From: Ditylenchus dipsaci
Taxonomy: Eukaryota > Nematoda > Chromadorea > Rhabditida > Anguinidae
Length of the DNA stretch: 64,000 nucleotides
Reading direction: 5' to 3'
Assembly: GCA_004194705.1 (NCBI GenBank)
Contig: SADC01001324.1
Location: 372,001 to 436,000, forward strand
In this document: one piece after another, positions 33,589 to 46,407 of the stretch
Layout of the letters: each line of letters starts with the position of its first letter
How positions within the stretch are numbered: position 1 is the stretch's first letter
Program-made: the position numbers and the translations under genes
The notes under the pieces: model-generated
What the model was told of the DNA's origin: nothing
What the model saw: only the letters and a program-made list of their open reading frames with translations
Database searches by the model: none

Positions 33589-36500
33589 ACCTTTCTGCTC
33601 GTTGTCCTTGTCACATCCTTTCTTGTATTTTGTGTAGTCAACAGCAATTATTTTGTGGTAGATGTTAAAAGGAGAGCTGATTTTGCTAAATTCGCAAAGT
33701 CAGCTGTCCCCAAACAGCAATATGTGCTAGAGGAGTGTGTATTGCCCAGAATAGACCCTTGGGATCCAAGCATTGTAGCCTTCATTGAGCCCTACAAGTG
33801 GATGCAACAAGATAATTGCTCAGTCACTTACCCTCAGATCACTAGTCTAATTGAGGGATATGTAAGGATAGTTGGCGACAGACACGATATTCTATGTGAT
33901 TTCCGGTAAGCATCAAAAATTGAGTTTAGATAATATGCAACTTTTCTGTAGGATATTGGTCCAAATTTAGTTAGAATTACTAAATGAGGAACAGCATATA
34001 TTTGGTTGGTATCCATAGAGGGTCGTAATATGAAGATGCGGCCATGTCAATTAATTATGGCTTGAGGTACTCATTTTTTAGGTGTCTTTACCCTCTGTCT
34101 GACTACGAATCCACTAAAGGAGAATGGAAAAGCATTGCAGATGAACCAGACTGCGATATTGTTGAAGTACGCTGCAAAAACAAAAGCTCCGCTGATGGTT
34201 CATATTTCTACAACTATATGCACACGCAAATATTTACAAGCAGGTGGTGTTTTGGGTAAGAATATATTATGATCCATTTCCTTTTAAAACGGGTGTTTTC
34301 ACAACCATAAGAGTATAAACTAAGCACGGATGAAAAAAATTAGCTTTACCAGCCAAAGTATAGATTTAAAAACGTTTGTATTTCGCTCGCTCGCTGAAGT
34401 CAATCTCTCAGAATCTCACCCAGGACCATTTCAAACCAACTTTAAATCACCTCGAACCACTCTAAACGCTTGTTTGGGGTGTTTACAATGGTTCAGGGTG
34501 GAAATTTTAGCAGTTGAGTGCATTAAACGGCGATTTTTAGTTTAGTGATAAAGAAAATACTGTGCTCGTAAAAATATAATTTAATTTGCAGAGATCTTCC
34601 GAAATCGAAAGTAGTATTGAGTGAAGAAACTAGAAGACACAAATGCCAACCGGGCAAGCAAATCGCACAAGACCAGCACTACTCGAAAACAAAACCAGAT
34701 GTGCACATTCTGGTTCTAGATGCTGTCTCTCACACACAGTTTCTGAGGTAAAACATTTTTTAACTTTTTGTCACAAATCAACAGCATTTAGGTCAATGCA
34801 AAGGACTCAGATGTATTTGCGAGAGCGAATGGAAGCTATATCCATACCCCACTTAAACAAAGTCGGCAAAAATAGTCGTCCAAATGCTTATGCTTTTCTG
34901 ATGGGTGGGTAAAGTTGAGTTTATTTACGAACAAATTTAGAGTGATTACACAAATCGTTCGCTATTTTGTCTCGAAAAAATATGAAACTTAACAGTAATT
35001 TTTTGGATAGTTTTACTTGAAACTTTCATACAATACAAAATTAAAATTAAATAATATTAAGCATTTGACAACTTTCACAGAAACAAAGATTTCGGTAAAA
35101 AAAGCACTAAAATGGGCAAGCACTAAAACACCAAATTACTGAAATCCATTTTTTAATTTATTTTTTCCAGCATCTTTTCCAAATCTTACTCAAGAAAAAT
35201 AAAAACCAGCACATAATTATTGAAATCCAACACCTAGTTTCTTTTTCTTGCCTATCAAAGTCCAAGAAACACTATTTTGTTTCCAAAATGCACAGTACGG
35301 TTGAAAATGACGAAAAGTCGAAAAAAACTTAAATTTGTGATTTTAGACACAAAATTGACCTACGGAAAAGATAAAATATGGAATTAAGTACTATATTTAT
35401 AAATTAGGTGCTGCAATTCACTTGTTGAAGTATTTAGGTCAACACTCTCAACCGATTGCAAAAAACCCAATGGGCCCAGAAATAAGTCCTGCAAAAGACT
35501 TGAGCGAATGGTGCCAAACACCTTTAGATGACCATCAATTTATTGGTTTCCAATTTCAAAAACAAGGCTACAAAACCCTGATGTCTGAGGATATGACTCA
35601 AGGTATTTTACAATCTCTTCAAAAAACGATATTTATCATAGTAATAATAGAGCCTGTAAAGCGTTTCTTTGTTTTTCATAATACACTTTAATTATTGTAA
35701 AATTACTGATCAAAACAGCTAAATAGTTAATAAATCTACATGTTTTTAAATAAAAAATTTTAAAATATTTTTTATCCATGCTTCTCCAATAGGGTTGTCA
35801 AACGTTCGAAATTTTCGAACGTTCGATTCGACGAACATTCGAAGTTTGAAATTTTCGAACGTTCGGTTCGATTCGAAGTTCGAAATTTTCGAACGTTCGA
35901 TTCGAAATTTTCGAACGTTTGATTCGAAGTTTGAATCATACAATTTTCACATGTTCGATTTATAAAGTTCTGATTATTTCGAATTCAAGCTTCGAATCTG
36001 ACATTTATTCCATGCTAGTTTTTATGATTCTGTAAATGTTCTTGATGCTTTTAGTTTAACAGTTATGCCGAGCGACGTTTGGGCAACTTTTGTAAAAAAA
36101 GGGCGACAAGGCAGTTTGCAAGTGTGGTGCTGAATATTCGCTTGGAAAAAGCGGAGCCACAACAAATCTATCTTCTCATCTACAATCTGCAAAACATAAC
36201 GAAGCTATGGTGAAATTCGATGGTCCAAGCGCGAAGAAGGCACGAACGGAAACACTCCCTTCAATATTCAGTCCGAATTACTCGAAAGTATGACAATTTA
36301 AAAAAATTTCAATTTTATTAACCTAATTTATTAGATTCAAACGGATAATTTGAGAAATGATGTGCTGAAGTTGATTGTTCAACATAATTTGCCATACTCG
36401 ATTGCTGAATCGCCGTTTCTTCGAGCCAAAGTTGCCAACGCCCAACCCGGATTATCATGGCCATGATGACATATTTAAATGATGGCAGAAGAATTCTCCA

Positions 36501-39500
36501 AAATTTCCTCATCTCGCAATTCTGGCTCGTAAATACTTGTCCATTTCGTTATCCAGCGTTGCATCAGTAAGGTGTTTTCCAAAGCTTCTCTTCTCTTCGC
36601 TAACTCTCTTCGATCCCGTTTACCGAAAGATGCTGCAGCCAACCTTCTTCACATCAAAACCGGGCTGGCGGATTCAGCACTAGAGGATGCCAGAAGCAAG
36701 AATACTGAAGAACCGGAAGAAATCATCAATATTTTAATGGAAAAAAATTCCGTAGATGTCGAAAAATTTTGATTGATTTGGTTGTTATAGTTTAATAAAG
36801 GTAACGAAATTATGACTAAAATTATAAAAATATCTGGTAAAAAGTTCTAAATTTCCCTAATTACACGTTCGATTCGAATTCAAGAATTTTCGAATCGATC
36901 GTTCGGTTCGAAGTTTGAATTCGAAATTTTCGAATCGAACGTTCGGTTCGAAGTTCGGGTTTGAAAATTTTCGAACGAACGTTCGGTTCGAAGTCGAACG
37001 TTCAAAAAAAATCTCGAACATTTGACTCGAAGTTCGAAATCGAACGTTCGATTCGACAACCCTATTCTCCAATAATTAAACTGTATCATAAAAACCAAAA
37101 ACTGGGAGACTTGCCTGGATCCACACAAAGATATACATACCAAAGTTTTTTTTTGATTTAGTATGTGCGCCGCCTTCGAAGACAGTGCTTTCCAAAATTT
37201 AAATTTCGCCGCGATATAATCTGGGCAGAAACATTCAAGTACCTCAAACTTGGGTAATTGTTGTTATCTAATCTCAAACCTCACTGCCAAGTTTTGAAAT
37301 CCGCTCGTTACAACAAATATTTAAACAATTCGAAAAATTGCCATTTGAATATTTGTTGTCTCGAGCTTGTTGTCTCGAAGTCGAAAAGTTTGTAAAATGT
37401 GCTTATACTTTCTAAGTCAATTTTCTCATCAATTTAACGACTCTTTTTGATGAATGAATATACCGTTTTGTGCAATTTTTATTGCTCTATCTGAATCTGT
37501 GATAGAAAAAAATAGCCAAGTATTAACACATAAAAAAGTTAAAACTGGCAAAAAGAACACTTTTTTAAAAGTGACCCTTTTTACTATTTTCAACTTTTAG
37601 TGATCAAATATATTTATGGCTGTAACTAATTTCACCCGCTAAATTACTGATTTACCCAGCCAAATTATTTTTTTACCCCGCCAAATTTAAATTTTGAGCA
37701 AAATACTCGTTTACCCGCTTCTTGTATTGCGTTGTCCAGAAAAAAGTAAGCTCCGGAGGTGATTTCGGGTCACTTTTCGTAATTTGGGTTGAGAAGGGGG
37801 TTGGATGGGTACCGAAATAAGTACCAATTGTTACAAAAATTACTTCATCCGGGATAAACCAACAACAAAACAATACTAATTCCAATATACAACACTATAG
37901 CATGAATTTTTCAATAGAAAGGGCGGTAATTTAGCAATTTCACCAAAAAATTGTTAGTCGTTTCATCAATTCTTCATTGAATCTGTCAAAATCAGCCAAA
38001 ATCAGCCAAAATAGCCGAAATCAGCAAATCAGCCAAAATTATAATAATCAGCATCGAAGGCCCAAAATCAGCAAATGGCTGATAAATCAGCCAACTAGGG
38101 AGCCTTGGTTTACTCAGTACACGGTTTAGTCTAAAAACAAAAGTTATGATCAATTTAGTGGATAGACCTAAAGTGGATTTCTTCAGATTTTTAAACGCTG
38201 AAAAAACCGCCTGGAACTGCGTTAAAAAAAACGCTAAATTTACAGACGTGTTCAGCGTGAAAAACTGAGCCAGTATGAACCGTCCTTACTAGAGCTGGAA
38301 ACGGGATTAGAACGGGATTGGTTTTGGGAGATCGTGTCAGCCAATATTTTGATTAGTTTTAAAAATTCTGTTTTGACCATTCTATTCAGCGTGAAAAAAG
38401 AGGCCAGGATTTCTACCACTCCAGAAAAAAAACCTTGGCGATCCTTGGCGTCGCATTTTAGTCACTGAAACAATTTACTTCATGGTCATGCTCTGACCAA
38501 ATCCTGGCCTCTTTTTTCACGCTGAATAGAATGGTCAAAACAGAATTTTTAAAACTAATCAAAATATTGGCTGACACGATCTCCCAAACCAATCCCGTTC
38601 TAATCCCGTTTCCAGCTTTAGTCCTTACAGTCAGGGCTTCTTATGTTAAAACCAGTTAGAAAAATCATTTAGTCCAATACATACTGGAATGATTTGTATA
38701 TATTGAAATAAAAAACCGTTTTTAGGAGTTTTCAACTATTTTGGTTGTACTGGATTCATTCGTGCTCCAGTGGACCATTACATGAGACCCTTCCATCTCA
38801 GGATCAACGCATCTTACAAAAGCTACGGCAATGAAATCAGGGACAATGTGAGAGTGCATTTAAGTAAACTCAGGCAAACTAGTTCGTTACTCTTTTTGTT
38901 TATTTTCAGGTGCTTTCAAAAAGCTGCAAGGAATGGCATCACTATCATTTCGAATATTTGCAACAATTCCTAGAGAAATATGAACAACAACCTAAATTTT
39001 CACTGACTTGGCTGAGCTACGTTGCCCATGATGATGTTAATGGACTGTTCCTGCGGACAATTACTTCTATGACTTTTTCAGGAAAAATGAACAGAAAGTA
39101 AATTTTCGGTGGCCAGCTATCTAATTTAGACAAACGATTTCAGCTAGAAAATGCGTTTGTGTTCATTATGGGAGACCATGGCCAAAGAGTCGGTGAAATA
39201 CATGAAACTCCTATTGGCGTCATTGAAGACAACAATCCATTACTTTTCATGGTTTTGCCCAAATATCTACGTGAAAATACACATTTGCTTAAAAACCTGA
39301 GAGAGAATTCAAGGCAACTCATTTCTCAGTACGATGTTTATGCTACACTGACTAGTATTGTAAAGGTAAGCAGGCAAAAAGACGCACATAAAATGACACT
39401 TTGTAAAAAATACCGATATGGCTTTTGATGTTTTTAAACATTGATAGTCGGCAATGTTTTTTGGTGTATAAAGTCAAAAACACAATTTTCGCTTGATCCG

Positions 39501-42024
39501 CGTGTGATTTGATCCTGGTCTTTGAATAGTCCCTGGATGGCAAGGCCGAAAATACAAAAACAATTTTTTTTGAAATTATACACCAAAAAATATTATCGGC
39601 GAGATAAATCGATTGACAAAAAGATCATTTTGACATCCTAGAATTTTTCGACACACCTTGCATCGCTCCGCCCACAGCAAATACTTAATATAGCTGGGCA
39701 CTATTTTTACCTAACTACCACAAGCTCTATATTACGGCGATTTTTAGGACAGCAAAGGGCAGGACTACACAATCTTGAGCTCGCTCAAAATCTACTTTTA
39801 ACCACTTTTTTCGGTAATTCAAGGGTTGAAACGTGTAGAAAGCATGTTTTTAAAGTGCAGACGACCACTTTTAGAAAAAAAAATTTGACCAAAGTTTGAC
39901 TTTTTGGAGTTGAGATGCGCATATCCACATACCTTAGACACAAATCACTCGAAAGTGACTCTGAATGCATGAAAAAGGCATGCATACCAGAGTTTCTTTA
40001 TGCAGAAGGCCCCAGTTTACAAAACTATGTTCAAATTCCATCTTTTTAGGGTATTCGGGCACCCTTTCAGGTTGGTTTACCTTGGTCCCCCAAGGCAAAA
40101 AGTCAAATTTTGGTAAAAAAAATTCTTTCTAAAAATGGTCGTCCGCGCCCTAAAAACATGTTTTCTACACATTTCAACCCTTGAATCACGGTAAAAAGTG
40201 GTTAAAAGTTGGTTTTGAGCGAGTCCAAGATTGTGCAGTTTAGCCCAGAAAAGATAAAAATGGTTAAAATCCGAATGAATAAAAAAATTGGATATCGGTT
40301 GGAAAAACCTGAAAAAATTAAATGTTGGATAAAACTTGGATTAGTGCCCTACAATATAATGTTAACATGTTTTTGCATCGCAATGACAAGGAATGAAACA
40401 ATGATTTACAATTTTGAACAGTCGAAATGATAACCTCTCGGTTGTTTGAAGCTAAATACCGTATTTTCTCCAATTAACGCCCCCATCGATTTAACGCCCC
40501 CTCCCCCTCTTATAATTAACCACCCCCGCCCCCTCTAGAGGCAAGTCAAAAAAACGCCCGGGGCGTTAATTAGAAGAAATACGGTACTGATTTTTTATAC
40601 TGATTTGGACAAATTTAGCAAAAAACAACAGGGATACCAAGCTTAAAAATCAGTACCCATTGAGGGATAGGGCCAGTTTCTCGCTCCCTTCAATAGAAAA
40701 TACACTCAAATGAGTACGGACATTATCCCATGCTAAGGCACTACAGTCGAACATGTATATAACGGCACCGCTGGGAACCAGCTGGAGGTGCCGTTATATC
40801 GGGGTAATTTTATTGCTTGGGACTGGCTTTTTGGTGCCGTTATATCCAGTGCGGGTGAACTTTAACTAATTGGCCAAATCGGCCAACCAATTTTTAAAAA
40901 AGTGCCTTTGTATGGTGCCCTGCCTGACGATTGGATACAAAAACTGATTGGATACACTGGTTGGATACAGTTTCAATTCCCGAGTTATTATTATTATTAT
41001 AATTTCCCGGGCGGATAGCAAACTATTCTTTCGGACAGACTCAAACGTATTCTACGAACTTTTTTATAATTTTAAAAACACATTTCAGTCCGTCCTGACG
41101 TACGCTGGCACATCGTACGCCCGAAGCTTCGCCTAAGCGTTATGTACATAAACGTTAACCAAAAAAGGTCCGAAATAGGTGTTAGATGGATTCTAAATAG
41201 AGATAATACCAATTACTATGGTTTGGTAAGGCTACAAAGGGGTTTTGTTTTATTCAATCCCAATCCTTAGGTAAAATTAAGTAATTTAGTGTATCTGATC
41301 GGTGTATTCAATTGTCAATGTATCCAACCGATGTATCCAATCAGTTTTTGTATACAAACGTGTACCATATCGGGCTAGCCGTTAGATCTGAGTAAATCGG
41401 ATAAATTTTACATGCAGTTTAAAATATCATTTTTCAGAATGGCGAGAACATGACACCTGAATCCAAATTCGATCAACTAAAAACAGACGAGTGGGACATG
41501 CTCCTGCACGGCTCCTCCATGCTCTATCCATTTGAAAAAGAACAGGCGAGACATTGTGGCAATCTCATGATCCCCTTTGAGGTGTGCCAATGCCAATTCC
41601 AGCAAGCTAACCTCACCAATAGTCACTCAAGCCTAGCTACACGACTTGCAAATTTTGTTGTAGAGGGCATTAATCTTGCTCTTGATTCCTCGGAAATCGG
41701 CTCGATGTGTGCAACACTTAAATTAGACCTTAACACACCTGTACAGATTTTGGAACTCGAACCAGACAAGCACACTAACGCTTTTCATTTAAGATTTTGA
41801 AATAGTTCAAAAGCTAAATTCAATTTTTACACTTTTAGGTAGTTTTCACAACAGTGCCCGGTAATGCAAGACTCTGGACATTTGTGCAAGCAGATCCAAC
41901 ATACCAGGAATTCAAACTCATTGCGAATAGTACACGAATGAACAGCTATGACAGCCAGGCCTTTTGCGTCCCTGATACCAACTTAAGTCAGTACTGTTAT
42001 TGCCGTCAATGGTTAAAAGAATAG
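33589..42024 (+). CDS. DUF229 family sulfatase-like protein
   Basis: DUF229 proteins have an alkaline-phosphatase/sulfatase-like fold and are expanded in nematodes; the substrate is unknown. Exons: 33589-33905, 34082-34243, 34592-34747, 34792-34904, 35408-35602, 38726-38847, 38910-39097, 39144-39365, 41438 to about 41800, and about 41840-42024 (TAG). The N-terminus has a hydrophobic anchor (TFLLVVLVTSFLVFCVV). The core has PDVHILVLDAVSHTQFLR, where the nucleophile region lies, then NKVGKNSRPNAYAF, GFIRAPVDHYMRPF and FVFIMGDHGQRVGEIHETP with the metal-binding DHG. A cysteine-rich C-terminus ends QYCYCRQW. A one-base slip near 39050 and an unclear donor near 41800 are noted. A hAT relic and foldbacks fill the 3.1-kb and 2.1-kb introns. 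Confidence 0.88.
35790..37064 (+). mobile_element. hAT transposon relic with exact TSD
   Basis: The target duplication TTCTCCAA is at 35782-35789 and 37065-37072. Ends are TAGGGTTGTCAAACG and CGACAACCCTA. Both ends carry many GAACGTTCG words. The interior keeps fragments of a hAT transposase. It sits in a DUF229 intron. Confidence 0.92.
36063..36771 (+). pseudogene. hAT transposase fragments
   Basis: A BED-type zinc finger (VWATFVKK, then DKAVCKCGAEYSL and LSSHLQSAKH) is broken by a frameshift near 36105. It is followed by a segment with LIVQHNLPYSIAESPFLR. After a large deletion, the C-terminal dimerisation region is present (FPHLAILARKYLSISLSSVAS), again frameshifted near 36565, ending in an acidic tail. 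The catalytic middle is missing, so it cannot encode an active enzyme. Confidence 0.8.
37630..38100. repeat. Two word arrays in DUF229 intron
   Basis: At 37640-37720 are CCGCCAAATT/CCAGCCAAATT words; at 37985-38095 are AAATCAGCCAA words. No inverted partner arrays were located. Confidence 0.4.
38288..38624. mobile_element. Foldback MITE in DUF229 intron
   Basis: Arms of about 130 bases beginning AGAGCTGGAAACGGGATTAG are inverted with high identity around a loop near 38440. They end about 100 bases before the exon at 38726. Confidence 0.75.
39766..40238. mobile_element. Foldback element with GGCACTTATTGGG-family core
   Basis: Outer arms with ACAATCTTGAGCTCGCTC and complement enclose sequence like the interior of 9802-10517 (ACCTTAGACACAAATCACTC). 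No target duplication resolved. Confidence 0.6.
40459..40584. mobile_element. TACCGTATT MITE, copy 3
   Basis: Ends CCGTATTTTCTCCAATTAAC and the complement (GTTAATTAGAAGAAATACGG) are flanked by TA at 40457-40458 and 40585-40586. Confidence 0.75.
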
Positions 42025-42690
42025 ATTAAAAACAAATAAATAAAAAAGTCATATTAAAAATAGCATTGCACTTACAAAATGCATATTCTTGATTCATATC
42101 ATGCAGATGTAAACAAAATTGTAGATTAGGTGTAAAATTTGTGGTTTTTTCCAGGGTTGCAAAGTTTTTCGTTAATATGATTTATCTGATTTTGATCTGA
42201 TTTTCGCTAATCAGAACCACTACCCAAGGCTTTGAAGCTTAAAAACAAGTGGGTCTTTTTCACCTCTGGCACTATTTTGGATTGATCCTGCTAACAAAAC
42301 AGGCTTTTTATTATACCGTAAAACATCTATTAACTTCCCGCTCAGTTCAAAATCGTGTTTTTAGCATTGTGTTTTTAACTTCTGTCAGGCAAGTTAGCAC
42401 TCATTTTGCAGCTCATCTCACTGGCTACAAAATAGGTGGTAACTTGTCCGAGAGCAATCTTCAAAAATTGGGTGAAAAACACAATGCCGAAAACACGATT
42501 TTAAAATGACTTTGAAAATGACGATTTTCAAAAATTGCGTTTTGACCCACCACAGCCCCTTAAAACTCAAAAACCTAATCACTGTCAAATAAACAAAACG
42601 CCAAGCATATTCGAAAAATATTTTGCAAATGTGGTTTTTTCAAATTTGTTAACTATAATTTACGAAATTTTGTCGAAACTAGGAAAACTT
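42025..42690. other. Intergenic, nothing recognised
   Basis: Downstream of the DUF229 gene. Short open frames show no recognisable domain. Confidence 0.4.
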
Positions 42691-43097
42691 GGCGTAGGTA
42701 CTTTTGTCCCCTTTTTTCCGTTTATGGAAAAAAGGGGACAAACGAATTACATAATTCGTTTGGACAATACTTTTTTCTCCGCCTAATTTACTTCTTTTTC
42801 CGCCTAAAACACTTTTTTCTCCGCCTAATTTACTTCTTTTTCCGCCTAATTTACTCTTTTTTCCGCCTAATTTTGATTCTCGACACGAAATCAACCATTT
42901 TAAAAATTTTTTGTGTGAAATTCAGGGGTGGGCAAAGACCAGATGGCTGGAGACCCACTCCGGAATGGCCAAAAGGCCAAAATTATTGGTTTTTTGGGGG
43001 TTTACTAAAGGGGAGTAAACTTTTTGAGAAAAATCGATTGAGCGGATCAGATTTCAGGTCCGATCGGCTTAATCGCTCAGAATTCCAGGTTTATGGT
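42691..43097. mobile_element. CCGCCTAATTTACTT array and foldback half
   Basis: Five CCGCCTAATTTACTT words at 42778-42870 are followed by a stretch (GCAAAGACCAGATGGCT onward) that is inverted at 44120-44290. A segment holding a gene fragment lies between the halves. Confidence 0.6.
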
Positions 43098-43738
43098 GGA
43101 AAAGCATAAGTTCGAAAACACGTGCTGCCGCCAAAGAGATGTGGTTAATTCAAATGAAAATATTAGTATTTGTTTTCTTGAATCTATCAGAAAACAAGAT
43201 AGTCAATAGATCTCGCTTGCAAGAAACCGGAATTTACGGCTTTTCAAACTATTAAAAAAATGGAAGTAGTCAGTGTTTTCAAAATGGAATGGGATATGGA
43301 ATATTCCATTCCATGCAAAAATAAATTCCGTTCCAAGCTCGATATGGAATCGAGTTTGCATTCGAATTTTATATTAAATATCCATTGCCGTCTCCGACAA
43401 CGGCTGTCCTTTGCTAATTCAAAAAAATTCTTAACAAATGAACTTCTGTACGGGTTTTTTCACTTGGTTTCTAACACAACTATAATTTACTGGCGGCTTT
43501 TTAAAACGTTTTAGAAGTAAATTTTTACGCAATAATTTTATCTGGCAATCGATCATCAATGTAAAAAATTCGATCATATTTGCTCAAGAAAACAAAATCG
43601 GGCGATTCTGCGCCACATGAAAAATTTTAATCCATTACATTTAATAGACACGCAATTTGAACAATCTAAGAAATTTCAGTGATTTTTAAGATTTCTTTGC
43701 ACTCATGCTTCCTCTATTCTGCCAGTCCCTATTCACAT

Positions 43739-44045
43739 TCAGTCCACTTCTATCGCAATTTTGTGCAGGCGAATCTGCGCCTGGAGGAGCTGCCTATCAC
43801 TGAGAGCACTGATTTCGTCTTGCTCGACACCTTGGTCTTGCACAGCCACACCATATAATTGATGGTTTTCACAGCCACACCACCAGCTCCTGTTAGCAGC
43901 GCACTGTGGAAACCGGATTTGGAGACAGAGACATTAGTGTTAGCCACGACATGTAAATGATCGGCGGAAGCTAAAACCAAATCAGTACAACCAAAATAAT
44001 TCTACAGCAAAGAACTCACCAGGAAAGAAATCTCTACCATTGAGC
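43739..44045 (-). CDS. Spliced gene fragment in left arm, unrecognised
   Basis: Mirror of 55930-56236. It has a first exon ending NGRDFFP, a donor GTGAGT, an intron of about 49 bases, and a second exon with ADHLHVVANTNVSVSKSGFH and SALLTGAGGVAV. The frame then probably resumes as DEISALSDRQLLQAQIRLHK after a duplicated GGTGTGGCTGTG. No family recognised. Confidence 0.45.
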
Positions 44046-45419
44046 AGGGATTGATTTTGTGACTATTATGATAAAACTATAATAAAATAAATTCCATTCC
44101 AAGCTCGATATGGAATCGAGTTTGCATTCGAATTGATCCGCTCAATCGATCTCTAAAAGTTTACCCCCCCCCCTTTAGTAAACCCTAAAAAAAATATTTC
44201 GGCCTCTTGGCCATTCCGGAGCGGGTCCTGAGCCATCTGGTCTTTCCTCACCCCTGAATTTCACTCAAAAAAATTCAAAAATTGTTAATTTCGTGTCAAG
44301 ACCAAATTTCGGCGACAAGAAAAAGATTTTCGGCCACAAAAAAGAGATTTTCGGCCACAAAAAAGAGATTTTCGGCCACAAAAAAGAGATTTTCGGCCAC
44401 AATTATATTATATCCAAAACCAACAAAAACCACCCAAAACGACCCGAAACCACCTCAAGCATCCCCGAACCACCCCAAACTACCCCGAATCACCTTAACC
44501 CACCCTAAACATCCCCAAACCATCACAAACCGCCTAAACACCGAAAAACACCCAAAAGCATCCGAACCACCCGAAATTACTTAGAGCCACACATTTTGGG
44601 TGGTTTAGGATGGTTTTCGGTAGTTTTGGGTGGTTTTTGGTGGTTTCGGTTGGTTTTGGGTGGTTTGGATTCTTCGGGTGGTTTCCGTTGATTTTAGGTG
44701 GTTTTGAGTGGTTTGGTAACGACTTGGTACCACCATCAAGGTACTACTACGACTACCGACGTACTTCCACTACCAAGGTACCACCGATTGCGAAACACCT
44801 CGGTATCGAAACTGGCTTGACATACACTGACTCAGTGTCACTGATTACTACTAACTGGGTACTGCGACATATACTGCGGATAAAATATTGAACTGAACAA
44901 TTGGTAATCTGACATTGCGTTTGTTGACAGAAAAATCTGGGTAGTTCGGGGTAGACAACCGGGTAGTCTGGGGATAACAATCGGTTTAAATAAACTTAAT
45001 TGAGCTACACTGAAAAGATGTAGCTCAGAAAATAAATATAAGAACAAGAACACAACAATATAATGATGTTTGAAGTCAATTGGGTTATAAATTGTTGAAA
45101 AGAGTACTGTTTGAAGTAGTATAAGTAGTCAGGATCGAAAACTGGGTGTGAGATTTGCCCACACCCACACTCATCATTGTGAACGAACACGAGTGTGGTG
45201 CGGGATTTTGAGTGTTCACAATAGAGAGTGTGGGTGTGGTGCGGGATTTTGTTTTTATGTGAACGTGCCTTAAGGGTTCGACTAAGAGTTAAAAAAGTTA
45301 AACAAAAATGAAATAGAAGCCAAATAAATAAAATGAAAAAGGCGCGAATTCAAAAAGTGGAAAAAAGGGGACAAACGAATTGGACAATACTTTTTCTCCG
45401 CCTAATTTTTTTTCGGCTA

Positions 45420-46180
45420 AAATTGATTTCACACACCAAAATACTGATTTCCCGCAGTAAATTTATTATTTCCCGCAGTAAATTTGAATTTCAAACAAAA
45501 TACTGATTTCCTGCAGTAAATTACTGATTTCCCGCAGTAAATTTTGTATTTCCTGCAGTAAATTTTGCGGGAATTTGAATTTTCAGGTCAGAAAATACCT
45601 TCAACTGGTCAGAATCCCACCCCAGAGTGACCAGAAGTCCCTGAAAGTTGGTTTTTTGGGGTTTACTAAAGGAAGGGTAAACTTTTGCGAAAAATCGATT
45701 GAGCGGATCAGATTTCGGGTCCGATGGGCTCAATTGCTCAGGATTCCACCCTTAACCATTCTCAACTATCTTAAACCATCCCAAACTGCTCCAGACCAGT
45801 ATCTAACTACCCTAAATCAGTGCTTAGGTTGGTTAAGATAGTTGAAAATTGTTAAGGGTGGAATCCTGAGCGATTGAGCCCATCGGACCCGAAATCTGAT
45901 CCGCTCAATCGATTTTTCGCAAAAAGTTTACCCCCCCCCCTTTAGTAAACCCCCAAAAAACCAACTTTCAGGGACTTCTGGCCACTCTGGGGTGTGATTC
46001 TGACCAGTTGAAGGTATTTTCTGACCTGAAAATTCAAATTCCCGCAAAATTTACTGGGGGAAATCAGTAATTTACTGAGGGAAATCAGTAATTTACTGGG
46101 GGAAATCAGTATTTTGTTTGAAATTCAAATTTACTGGGGGAAAAAATAAATTTACTGGGGAAATCAGTATTTTGGTGTGT
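45420..46180. mobile_element. CCCGCAGTAAATT array element, copy 1
   Basis: Five words with core CCCGCAG (or CCTGCAG) at 45430-45560 and five inverted words with core CCCCCAG at 46050-46170 flank inverted arms beginning TTTTGCGGGAATTTGAATTT. The centre is a palindrome around AACCATCTTAAACC-type sequence. A second copy in opposite orientation is at 53150-53940. Confidence 0.8.
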
Positions 46181-46407
46181 GTTTTTAGTTACAGCCGACC
46201 AATTATAGGCTCGAAAATCGGTCCGAAGGACCAATTTTCAAATTTCGATTTTTTTCGTTTTCGGAGGTTTTAAGTTCGGCATTGTATTCAGGACATGATT
46301 TTACGATTTTTGATATTTTCAAGAAAATCGGACCGATTTTCGTCCGATTAAAAAATCGGATCTTTTGGCATTTGGCACTGGTATCACAAAAAAATTGTTT
46401 TCAGACA

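Larger units (their letters stand above)
43098..46185. repeat. Left arm of large inverted repeat around RARS2
   Basis: The arm starts AAAGCATAAGTTCGAAAAC and is matched in inverse by 53150-56875. Where compared, differences are few and mostly in homopolymer length. It contains a spliced gene fragment (43739-44040), an array of TTTCGGCCACAAAAAAGAGA words (44310-44400), CCACCC-rich inverted arms (44420-44720) and a complete array element at 45420-46180. Confidence 0.85.

Noticed and set aside
43260..43514. 84-codon frame with EYSIPCKNKFRSKLDMES (and its copy at 56459-56701)
   Set aside because: It spans a local inverted repeat (GGAATATTCCATTCC, GATATGGAATCGAG) with no splice support or domain, and it differs between arms by a homopolymer shift.
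44282..44584. Repetitive ATKKRFSATKKRFS frame
   Set aside because: A direct product of the TTTCGGCCACAAAAAAGAGA array followed by CCACCC-rich sequence.
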